From: Leptidea sinapis
Lineage: Eukaryota > Arthropoda > Insecta > Lepidoptera > Pieridae
Reading direction: 5' to 3'
NCBI RefSeq assembly: GCF_905404315.1
Contig: NC_066287.1
Location: 8,494,001 to 8,558,000 of the forward strand
DNA: 64,000 bases
In this document: positions 23,757-36,400 of the stretch, in pieces
How the letters are laid out: every line of letters starts with the position of its first letter
How positions within the stretch are numbered: position 1 is the stretch's first letter
Program-made: the position numbers and the translations under genes
Notes under the pieces: model-generated
What the model was told of the DNA's origin: nothing
Databases searched by the model: none
What the model saw: only the letters and a program-made list of their open reading frames with translations

Positions 23757-24412
23757 CATTTGTCTATAAAAGGAATTACTTGTGATCATTTTAAGTATAA
23801 AAAATAAACTTCATTTAGTTAATTTCAAAGATTAGTAGCAGGTTTTATTAGTTTTAATTTTATTATTTACTATATCATACTTACATGCTTATCTATATTT
23901 ACAATGATGATTAGATTAAATTAACTATATTCTTCTGAAGCTGCTTTCTTTCACGCAATATTAGGGAAGGGGAAATATTTTAAGAATAAATGTACAAAAT
24001 ATACAAACGTACAAATAAAAGTCACTTTAAGCGAACATTTTTATTTAGATTCATATTAAAATCATACACTAAAGCATTATTAAAATTACTCTTATACTAT
24101 TGCATATAACATAAGTAAAAACGAAATATAAAAATAAGTGCATATCAAAAAATATGGTTCAGTTGTAGGTTTATCAGTGTTATACATAAATAGATCATAA
24201 GGACATGTCTTTTAAATGCAATTTTGTATAAAATATGAACAATATAAACTCCGTGACTAGATATGCGGGTTACTTTTTGTAACAATTATAAAATATATTT
24301 AATATACTCTAAAACAATCAAAAGTGCAAAATGTAAACAAGACTATGAAACAGCGATAATTATTATTAGTAGCCAAAGCAATATATACTTTATATATTGG
24401 CAGCTAGGACGT
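23757..24412 (-). other. 3' UTR and downstream flank of Esyt2
   Basis: No coding is seen. A minus-strand AATAAA at 24040-24045 is a candidate poly(A) signal and would give a 3' UTR of roughly 390 nt. Confidence 0.5.
24040..24045 (-). other. Candidate polyadenylation signal of Esyt2
   Basis: AATAAA on the minus strand, about 370 nt past the stop codon at 24413. Other AT-rich candidates exist nearby. Confidence 0.4.
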
Positions 24413-27400
24413 TTAATCTCTTGGCGACGTTTCCGGCATCAAGTCGAACCACATCGTCGTCGCCTCCCGAAAATCATATTGGTTGAGATGAATGAAAACC
24501 TGTAAATAAATAAAATATTCGATAGAAACAATTATTTTGTTTCAATATAATAATTCATTGTTGTAATGTGTGTTGCTTTGACAACTAGACTCACAATTAC
24601 GCTCAAAAATTATCTGAAACAAAACTATGCCTACGCGTCTATTTAGTTTCTGTTCAGTTGTGTGTCGAACGCGCTTTGAATACAACGCCGCAAAATGACA
24701 AAGTGTTCAGTTAAAAAACTGTCCAAATAACAGCATATCCCAGCGTAAAAAGGATGGAGTGTCGCATTTCAGGTAAGTGCCCCTTTAAATTAACAATAAT
24801 GTGTAAATTGTGTGTTAATATATTATATATATATTGGGTGTTAATATCTGTCTATGTTAATGTTATTTTTGATATAAACACCTTTTAAAAGACGATTGGG
24901 AGTTATTTGTAGTACGTCAATGTTTTAAATCTATATTTTCGTCCAGAGCGGTGTCAGTGCCGCTGCGGCCGAGATAACATCTTATATCTCAATATGACGA
25001 GCACAATTGCGATGTCGCTCATAATTTTGGGTTTTCGAATATTCTAGAGCAGCGGTGCATTGGCGGGGTCCTACAAGGCTTGTCAGTTTTTCTCTTATAA
25101 AAAATTATCTTGAAATTTTGTGTAAGGGTATAAAAAATTATTTGTTTATACCACATAAGTCATAATAGAGTTTGTTATATAGAGGTGGTAATGTTAAGTC
25201 TATACATTCACTTGTTGACACAGTTAACAATAAACTATAATAAGGCCAACGAGTCGAGATAAAGAATGTAAACAAAATATCAGGGCTTTCAACGAATTTT
25301 TTATTAAATAAATTATATACAAATTATGGATTTCCTATTCTAATCGCTGTATAACCGGTCTATATTAAACAAAGATGATTGATCGAAATAGTCTGAATTA
25401 GCCGTATTTATTTCTCAGTAACGGTCCGTTTGTTTACATTGTTTATCTCGTCTCGTTGGCCTTAGTATACACAATCTTACAATTATTATTAGAAAATCTT
25501 TTTAATAAGTACTTGTATATGATAATTTGTTTATTGTTGCGAATAGTAGTAGGGGCCTGTTACCTGTCCAATGACGGGACTGCCGCCCAGGAAGCCCTTG
25601 TGAGTGGCGACGGTCACCTCAATGTGTCGGGAGTGCAGCTCCGCTAAGGGGATCACCCACTCGAACTGGTCGTCGTACTCCGGGTTGCAGCTGTCCTTCG
25701 CTACCTGTTTTATACACAAACAACAACCCATATGTCATATTCTGTCTTATTTAGATCTGCATGGCTTCACACATCGTCATAGATATACCCAACCCGGATA
25801 TGACGAATATGAGTCATTTCCGGACCGGCTAACGGCTGCGATCAACCATATTGGACTACCACCGGCCTTGTACCAGATTTATACCTTAACCTATCTCGCC
25901 ATAAAATGTTTAGTGATATCGAGAACAATATGTTTAGCATAAAGTTTGTAAACTGTTTTTTTTATATCAATAAAACTTGTCTATCTGTCATGGCTTATTT
26001 CCCTAACCGAGCTGGACCGACTTCAATGGCACTTTAGTCTTTAACAAAAATCTGAAAACTCAACCTAGCTAATTCTCATTTATTGAGTTTTCACAACAAG
26101 CCAAGCCCGGTCCACCATATTTAATCTACCCATTTCTGTAATAATGTTTACCGGCAATTATAACATATTACACTGTTTTCAATTATTATAAACGTCATAA
26201 ACTGTAATACACTTTTTGACGAATATTTTATAAATCTCAATCTCAAATGTTTGCATTAACAAAAGAAGCGGTTAATTATATTTCGTTTGATTCATATTAC
26301 GACTTACCAAAGTTTTGCGTTTGGAATCCTTGGAACGTCCGGGAAGTAAGTACAACTTGACATATGGGTCCGGCACGTTCGTTGGGTCCTTGAGCGGTAT
26401 GTTCCTGGAGTATACACATTAATTACACAACTAATAAAGACTTAAAAACAATTTTCGATAACTGCACCCTTATCAGCAGTAATGTAATGTAAGCATTTCT
26501 GTGTTTCGGTCTGAAGGGCGCCGTACCTAGTGAAATTAATGGGCAAATGAGAATTAACATTTATGAGCCGCTCAGAATTTTCGGGGTTTTTCAAGAATAC
26601 TGAGCGGATCTGCATTCAGTGCATTGTATTGGGCAGGGCGTATCAATTACTATCAGCTGAACGTTCTGCTCATCTCGTCCCTTATTTTCATAAAAAAGGC
26701 CACCTAAAATAATATAATAGTAACTACTAACTAAGTAGGCTAAGTTGTTATATGATTTAAAAGATGGGCTGGTAGTTTCTTATCAGTTCTTCTCCCTATG
26801 TCAAAGCCTGTTTGTCAAAAATATGTTTTTGTCACTCCACTATGGGAAATAAATATATTTCTATTTTTAAATGTGAAGATGAGTGAGAAACATTTAAAAA
26901 ACATTGGCAAATGATGATGATTGCAGATAACTGAATCACATAGTACATTTCATTTGTGTTTTTGCTTATTAATTTACATTAACTCATTTTTCTGAGCGTC
27001 TTGTGTACGGCATTGACTATTTTTGTTACATCACTTTACATAATATATTGTAACTGAAACGATTTCTGAAATGATGAAGCTGTAAATGTTGATTTTGAAA
27101 GTGGCAACGAGTTTCTTGCCATTTCTTCTAATTAAAACAACCTTTGAAATATATACGAATAAAGTATAGAATAAGTAAGTATAGAATATTGAATAAAGTG
27201 ATTTTCATTTGATTTGATAAAACGACTAAATGCATGAAAAATATGATACCCTTCAATCGTCTTCCACAAAGCAGACACAAGTGTGTGTGGTATTTTGATC
27301 TTAGCCTTATCAGAAGCGCTTATTTGTGTATCCGTTTTAGAATAATTCGTTTCATTGTGTTTATAAATTGTTTACTGTGAAAACTTCTTTAGCTGCGTTG

Positions 27401-30400
27401 GATACTTTTTGGCCTGCCAAAAAGTACCCCAACAAGGCCGATAAGCGGACGTCGCACGTCTATCTAACGATTGTAGGTACTTTCCATACTGCTTTAGCTG
27501 ATATATACTGTGGAGCGGGTCGCCTGAAGTTAAGTGATGACCGCCGCCTACATTCTCATACAACAAGAGAGGAATCACAGGAGCGTTGCCAGCCTTACAC
27601 GACTCATATTGTAGTGTCCTATACTTAGACAGTACTCACATGATTTTATGTACGACGACGTATAGAGTTTGGTTCTGCATACTATAGCGTAGTGATAATA
27701 GAATGCGACCCAAGCCTGCTTCACCAGCCGATCTAGAACAAAGAGGATTTAAAGTAATAAATAGTCAAACATTGAAATATAAATTTTGACGTGCAGACAA
27801 CCAAATATTAAATAAATTAATAATGTAACAAGGAGTTCTTATTCGCACATAAGAACTCAATGTTATGCGGTTGACCGTAAAGATTAAAAAATATAGAAAG
27901 AGATCTATTTTTTTTTGAGTTATCTTGAGTGTGAATTATAATATATTTGTCTTACTAACTTTTGAGTCTTGTGCCAGAGTTTGGCGAGTCAACATCTCCT
28001 GTTGATGCCTCGTGTAGAGGCGAAACACGTGTAGATTTGGTTGAAGACAAATATTAGCGGAATTTACACTCAAGGTAACTAAAAAAAATAATGAATTTCC
28101 GCAAATAACGCCTAATTCAATGAATTTTTAATAGAAAAAGAGATTAAATCATGAAGAAAGAACGGTCAGCTTTTGGTTTTATACTTAACATTAAGTAAAA
28201 GTATTTTAATAGGAATAAATATATATATAGTGAAATAAAATGATTTTCTAAAAAAATATTCCAGAGAACATATAATATTTTATTATGCAACGACCGCACG
28301 TATGAAAGAAGGGCTCGCACGTTACAGTAATAAACTTAATTGTAAAACTATTACCTTACACATACCAGTGGGAGGCTCCTTTGCACCGGATGCCGGCTAG
28401 ATTATGGGTACCACAACCGCGCCTATTTCTGCCGTGAAGCAGTAATGTGTAAGAATTACTGTGTTTCGGTCTGAAGGGCGCCGTAGCTAGTGAAATTACT
28501 GGGCAAATGAGACTTAACATCTTATGTCTCAAGGTGACGAGCGCAATTGTGGTGCCGCTCAGAATTTTTGAGTTTTTCAAGAATCCTGAGCGGCACTGCA
28601 TTGTAATGGGCAAAATGGGTAAAAAAAAATGTCGACTCACGTTGTTAATGAAGAAGTTCTATGAACAAGTTTAGGAGATTCACGTTCAACTGGAGACTTC
28701 TGGCTTTCATGCGGGGTATCTGCGGAGGTTACAATAATAATATTAGAAAATTTATTGAATTAGGCGTTACTTTGCGGAAATCCATAATTATACAAATGAT
28801 TTAAGTTTTCTTTAGTGTTAATTCCGCCAATATTTGTTTTTAAAACAATTCGACACGTGTTTCGCCTCTACACGAGGCATCCCCAGGACGTGTTGTCTAA
28901 ATCTGACACAAGACTCAAAAGTTAGTTAGACAAATATATTATAATTAACACTCAAGATAACTCAAAAAAAATTGGATCTCTTTCTTAATTAAATAGATTG
29001 ACTATTTAAAATATTCTTTTACCCCCTTATTCATAATAGTCTGCTAACTTAAAGCATTGCTAATTCTCAGTAAGAGTCATCAGCTCCAGTTTAGTTTTAG
29101 AGAACATAAAGTAGTCACTTCGTTTTGTAGAAGTAGGGCAATACATGTCTCGTGTTGGCGGAATTAACACTAAAGAAAACTTAAATCATTTGTATAATAA
29201 TATTAGATTTCGGGCGGTGTCGATGTTTAGTAGTCGCTAATAGCAAATCGTTTAATATCTTTTTTATGACAACAAGGGACGTGTAGAGCACAGTAGTGTA
29301 GGATGTTATTTTCTCTTCTACATTGTTGGAAACAAAAATTTTGTTATTTGGAGTAATATTAACCGAACGGTTAGGTTTAAATTCCGATGTCAATTTATAG
29401 TTTTTTAGGTACAACACGTGATTTGAACAAATAAAAAGTACTATCATACACTGTAATATTTTCAAAACTGCTAGTTTAGAAAAAATCACATCGCATCAGT
29501 GGAAATTGGTCACATAGTTTCATAGTTAAGCTTTCACATCTTCGGAGCACAGCTGCATACCATACTATTAAGTCTATTGGAAAAGCAGCCTTAATATCAC
29601 ATACGCGATTGTAGTACGTACAAATTAATTTTAACACTTTGATAAGTACGGATTTCTTACCAACTTGCTTAATTATTTGTTCGACAGGAACTGGTTTCTC
29701 GGAAATTTTCTCAGGATTTCCATTTAAATTCTTAGCATCCGGTTCAACTGGAATAAGAAAAGTACAAATATGTTAGTATAAGTTATTATTGTATTTAAAA
29801 AAGCAGCCAAGTGCTTGCTGGACTCGCTAACATAATCACTATTCTTTCGCAAAATAATCATTTTTTGCGAAATTATAGTGTATTTACACTTTCGCTCGTT
29901 CCGGTAGTCGACTGAGTGATAGTTGAGAGGAGACCACTCCTGCCCATTATGTCATATGGGTAAAGATGCGCCAATGATCTAACTTATTGGATAAAAAACT
30001 GCTTTAGGCGTGCTGAGTGCTTTCGCTCGTTCCGGTAATCGGCTCGAATCGATTGAGTGATAGTCCAGAGGAGACCATTTCTGCCCATTATTTCATATAA
30101 CGATATGCCAACGATCTAATTTATTGCACGGAAAACTTCTTTAGGCGCACTCAGCACTTTCGCTCGTTCCGGTAATCGGCTCGAGTCGACTGAGTGACAG
30201 TCCAGAGGAGACCACTTCTGAGCATTATTTCATGTAAAGATATGCCCACGATCTATTTTATTGGACGAAAAACTTCTTTAGGCGCACTGAGCACTTTCGC
30301 TCGTTCCGGTAATCGGCTCGAGTCGACTGAGTGACAGTCCAGAGGAGACCACTTCTGAGCATTATTTCATGTAAAGATATGCCCACGATCTATTTTATTG

Positions 30401-33400
30401 GACGAAAAACTTCTTTAGGCGCACTGAGCACTTTCGCTCGTTCCGGTAATCGGCTCGAGTCGACTGAGTGACAGTCCAGAGGAGACCACTTCTGCCCATT
30501 ATCTATACTTCTATACTAATATTATATAAAGGAAAGATTAGATTGTTTGTTTGCATTGAATAGGCTTCGCAACTACTGAACCGATTTGAATAATTCTTTC
30601 ACTGTTGGGAAGCTACATTATCCTCGGCTGTTATAGGCTATATTACATTTTCAAATAATTAGGGATCCCTACTAAAAGTCCAGTAATGTAACCCAAGGTG
30701 TAAAAAAAAGTACAGGGGCTACTTTCATATAAAGATATGCCATCGATCTAATTTATTGGACAATAAACTTCTTTAGGCGAGCTGAGCACTTTCGCTCGTT
30801 CCGGTAGTCGGTTCGAGTTTACTGAGGGAGACTCGAGAGGAGACCACTATTTGGGTAAACTCAATTTGAGTACCTGTTCCAACAATAGGTGATGAGGCCC
30901 CGTCAGTAGTTTCGGGCGCCGCGGGTGCGACGGTGACACTCTCTGGGGCGGGGATTACTTTCTCCGGCGCGGCGGGGGCGGGGGGAGTCACCACCGTAGG
31001 CGTCGGAGGCTTATCGTCCTCTTCATAATCCTCCTCCTTGATCGCTTCTTTCAGTAGCTAAAGATACATTGAAATAGTGCTATGTATAAATAATAAAATA
31101 AAAACTTCTTTGTCTTAATAATAAACGTGGTGTAAAGTTACTTCAAGTTTAAAATAACTTCTCCTTGTCATGTGATTCTGAACTGAAAAAGGTATGATAC
31201 AGCAATTTTTTTTAAAATTTGGAATAAGTTCACTTCGCGTTTATTAATAACACAGTTTAAATTAGAACCTAGGTAATTACATCAAAGTTATATAATATTA
31301 TATAGTCAAAGTTTTCAGCTATTTTATTACATATTTTTACTTTTGTTTCCCCAAAAAATTTATTATTTCACCTGTATCATTTAAAATAAATACCAACATC
31401 TGCAAGCCGAATATTAACATTCATAAGTCGAAGTCAATGACGTACAATAATAGACTGCGGAATGTGTTGCATCATTGTATTCCTTGACATAGTTAAAGTT
31501 AAATTTCAAGTAAATATCGAATATTTATTTGGAAGCTTTGAAAGGTCGCTTTTTAGCTATTTAACATTAACAATAGCTTTATCCTGCGAAGATTGGACAG
31601 CTACGGTTAACAGTTAAAGTTATAGCGTCATCTAAAATATTTGAATTGGCGCAACTCCTTTTTGCTTAACCGGTACTTTAACATGTTTGTTGGTGCAACC
31701 CAGTATTAATATATCAAAAGTTTACCTTAAGTTGCAACGCTAATATAATCTTAGATTCTGGTCCAGACTTCTGCAGGCTGATGGGCTGGTTGACCATGGT
31801 GAGGCCGGCCTGCCTCAGCAGAGACACTATCGTGTATGTGAGTTGGCCCAAGGTGCTTCCTGTTTTCTGGTCCAAAACCTTTAAAAAATCCAGTAAAATT
31901 TGTTATTTATAGAAACAATAATGCCGCACTTCCCTTTAAACGAAAAACGGTCATTTAATTTTAAAATAAATTTCACAAGAAAAATAAATTGTACATTTTA
32001 GTTTTATTTCAATGTAAGACTTTAAAGAGACATTTTATTTCATTATTAAATAAACATATTATATTATTATATTACATAAATATATTGTATTTTTTATGAT
32101 AATAAACGAGACGAGCAGGATGTTCAGCCGTTCCAATGCAATGCCGCTCAGGATTCTTGAGAAACCCAAAAATTCTCATCGGCACTACAATTGCGCTCGT
32201 CACCTTCAGACATATGATGTCAAGTCTCATTTACCCAGTAATTTCACTAGCTACGGCGCCCTTCAGACCGAAACACAGTAATGCTATAAGCATTACTGCG
32301 TCACGGCAAAAGTAGCCGCCGTTGTGGTACCCATGACCTTGCCGACATCCTGTGCAAAGGAGCCTCCCACTGGGACTTTATTATATTAGTGTATACATTG
32401 ACCCTTAAAGGTACTATGTATCTTATGAAGCCTACTATAATTAGTTCTAGTTTATAAAAAATCCCTTAGTTGAGTTATGTTCGGACGATCATAAAAGGTC
32501 TTTTTAAAAATTATTACTTATTACACAAAACTAATTACAATGATATTAAAATATGACGTGTTACTTATAAGAAGACTGGAGCGAAAGTGCATTATAAAAA
32601 TATTAAATTATAGACAATCGAAGTTCAGCGTCAGCATCTATTCACTTGTTCAATCTGCCACTCAGCTCTTTCACACCGATGGGGCCCCGGTAACGGTTGT
32701 CTTGTTTTTTTATTAATCGAAAGTAAATACCAAATCTCATTTCTGGCAGCGCGGCAACAGTTTGGTAAATGGCTAGCTCATAGAGCGCCCGCGGTGAGAA
32801 ATACACCAACCCACGCGTTCTCGTCACGCGAGCTCTTCGGTCCACTGACGCGCTATGGCGATATAGGTATTAATGCGTTCAGTGCGACGTCGACCGAGTG
32901 ACCGATCGTACATGCGTGTGTAACACCGTCAGCAAGAATCGTAAACAAAAATTCGTGTTCTGGTATGTTCGAATATATTGTAGAAATTTCTCCTTCATTT
33001 TGACGAACTATAATAATTGGGTAAACATATTATCTTCTCCGTCTTTTATTCCGTAATCGTTTGCATAAGTATTATGCACATATTAGAGTTATGGATTCAT
33101 TTTTCTTCGCAATTGTACACGCGCATTTAAGCTGTCAGCTGAGCACTAAACGCAACATGATCAGCGCGATGGTACGCGCTACGCTCGTCCGACGTTAGCG
33201 CTGACCGTCGGTCGAGCTAACTAAATGCAGTCTTAGACTTTTAATGATACAACTTCACCCCTACTACGGGGCCGGCTGTATTGCAACATGTAACGGATGG
33301 ACGAAATCATTTTAGGCGATGTAATAAAAGTTTCACTTTAAAATACAATCGAAACAATAATATTTAGTGTTACCTTAATATCGAGCATGTCGATTTCGGG

Positions 33401-36400
33401 GTTCTGCACCAAGAAAGAGTGGCCGATCTCGTAGACCGGGTTGTCAGTTCTCATCTGCACTGCTGTGTTTTCTGTTTTCTTGCCAACCGTTATTTGCAGG
33501 TATGGATCAGGCTTCGACTGCGGACGCGCATTCTGTCACATAGCATAATTACATCATAATTATAGATTACTTCCACACACATGTATACAACCATTCTTTA
33601 TTGAATCTTTGAAGAAGTCTTTTACTCTATGGACTAAAAGCATTGTTTATCATACTACAATGTCGCCAAAAAAGCACAGTTATTTTCATGCCACAGACAA
33701 CTAAATCTAGGTTATGTATGGTAGGTTCATAGTGAAATTAGTTAAATATTTTGTTTAAATCATTAGACTTAAAATGTTAATAGCAACAGAAAAAAAAACT
33801 TGTTAATATTATTTGCCAAGATATTTAAATTCTGTAATTTTCACATTTCCCGAGTTGGCTGTATGGATGTACCTTTGCCATGTTCTTCTGCGGCTCACGT
33901 TTTTTGACCCTCCATATACAAGTGTTGCATATAATACTATCATTATTTGGTTCATGCGAATATAACTCGACAAATCAAAGCATGATATATGATGATAAAG
34001 ATAACAACATGTTAAGTTATATAAAACTCACCGGTAAGTTTCTGCAGGAGTCGATGTAGACAGACAGAACTGCTGCGCTCAACTCAGCATTCTTCACGAG
34101 TTGGGTCTCAATAAGAGCCTGTTAACAGTAATTTATGTAAAAAAATATAAATAAGTAATCAATTATACAATTAAATAGTAATAATAAATTATATTAATTT
34201 CTTTAATACTACAATATCATACTATTCTTCCTACTGTAGCTTCTGTGGAAAATGCACCACAATTAAGGCAATCTCACGTTAAATCTATTAAAATGTATTG
34301 AAGTAGGCGTTACTTTGCGGAAATCCATAATTATACAAATGATTTGAGTTTTCTTTAGTGTTAATTCCGCCAATATTTGTCTGTAAACAATTGGACACGT
34401 GTTTCGCCTCTACACGAGGCATCCTCAGGACGTGTTATCTCGCCAAAATCTGGCACGAGACTGATATTTATTATTTCTAATAAGATAAATTAATTTATCT
34501 TATTAGAAATAATAAAACACAAAAATAACATGTTTACATTGTTGAATGAACAAACAAATTTAGTCCCATCACCTTTGTTGCGTATCTCTTCCGGGGGTAA
34601 TACGTCACAACAGCCGACCAATCACAGCTCGTGATTTCGTGGGACGAAGGTATAAACCAGCGGCTTCCGGCTCACTTAATTCAGTCTCGTGCTAGATTTT
34701 GGCGAGACAACACGTCCTGAGTATGCCTCGTGTAGAGGCGAAACACGTGTCGAATTGTTTTAAAGACAAATATTGGTGGAATTAACACTAAAGAAAACTC
34801 AAATCATTTGTATAATTAAATCTATTATGTTTCTAAAGTATATTATTATTTACATACAGGTAGCAAAGACAGCTGAAATAGTATGTACCTACTGTGTTTC
34901 AGCTGTCAGTGACTTCTCCTTGATACCAGACACAATTATATAGTCAAATCGAATTCTTAAATTGAAAAAGGAGTGTGTGAGTATAATCTATACGCACACA
35001 ATGAAGTAAAACTTAATAAAATGTTTTTATAAATCCACCGATTTTATTCTATCTAATGGTGTCATGGTGTTAAACTTTGAACTCCTCCGAAACGGCTTGA
35101 CCGATTCTCATGAAATTTGGAGTGGGTCTGAGAATCGGACAACATCTATTTTTCATCCCCCTAAATGTTAGGAGTGGTCTACACGAATTTTTTTTTAATT
35201 TTTTTTTTTTACTTTTTTTTTAATTTGTCTACATACATACAACTTCAAATTTTCACCCATCTACGATCAACAGTTACTTTTGTATCGCGATTTTAATATC
35301 GGCAATACAACGTTTGCTGGGTCAGCTAGTATTCTTTAAAGAAATCATTAATACCACTTTGACATTTTAAAATAATCACTCATGAAATAAAATAATTATT
35401 GAGAATAAGAAATTGAAGGTTAGATTTTAGCACATGTTGTCATTGAATATTAATGAATAAAAATTGGATTTCTTCTTCCAATTATTATTCATTCATATTC
35501 GACCAAAAATAAAACTTAACGAATGTCGCAAACGTCAGAAAATTTCTGAATTTTTTTTATTTATTACAAAAGTACTAGTAAATAAACAAAAAAAAAAAAA
35601 AAATTCTGAGCAAATTAAAACATTTTGTTAAACCATTCAATTTTAACGTTTAAAAAATTGTTTAACTGACTTTTTTACCGAGCGTTACTTTCGTCAGAAA
35701 AAAATTCTAATTAGGGGTAACAAGTCGCGCTTAAAGAAGTTTACAACAGTGAAATTAAAATAAACCTATAACTTCTAAGAATGGGTATGGGTATGATGGT
35801 GTGTGTGGGTGTAAGATATGATAATATGATATGTGTGAAGAGGGTGTACTGTGTCAAATTCTACCCCCATTATTCATAATAGACTGCTATCTTAAAGCAT
35901 TGCTAATTCTCACTCTGTCTTCTTCTATTGACCTAAGTCAGAATGAGAAATAACACTCTTTAGCAGCTTTAAGTTAGCGGACCATTATGAATTAGGGGGT
36001 AGGTCTCGTGGAAATTCAGCCAATGCAACCAGCTCTTGATTATTTATAATAAAATCTGTGGGTATATATTTAGTTGTGTATTATTTGCATTATATATTTG
36101 GTTGCAACTAATACAAGACTAAATAATATATTCCCACAGACTTTAGTACAATATATATATATATATATATTTAGTATCGTAACCACAGAATAGAATGTAC
36201 AAGTACAAGTGACACGTAGATATCGAGAGTGTGTCACATTAATTATGCGGCGGTACGCTTAATTAGCTCAGTAGCGGTTAGGTACTTTCTATGATAACAC
36301 GCCTTGAACACGACAAAAATATAATAATCATAATATATTGTGCAACATTAATGATTTTGACGTTTAAAATTCATGAGCAGTTAACTTAATGTTGAGCATT

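Noticed and set aside
24263..24505. 80-codon plus-strand ORF
   Set aside because: It overlaps the Esyt2 last exon in antisense and has no family features.
25456..25942. Plus-strand ORFs over 25456-25647 and 25604-25942
   Set aside because: They are antisense shadows of Esyt2 exon 22, whose C2C sequence is clear on the minus strand.
27240..27330. Extra Esyt2 exon (reading with IRLRSKYH or SDKAKIKIPH)
   Set aside because: The true C2C first exon is 27640-27732 (GLGRILLSLRYS), which fits the phase exactly; this stretch does not match the family.
29890..30870. CRISPR-like regular array
   Set aside because: Whole ~137-bp units repeat without unique spacers and the locus is a eukaryotic intron; it is a tandem repeat.
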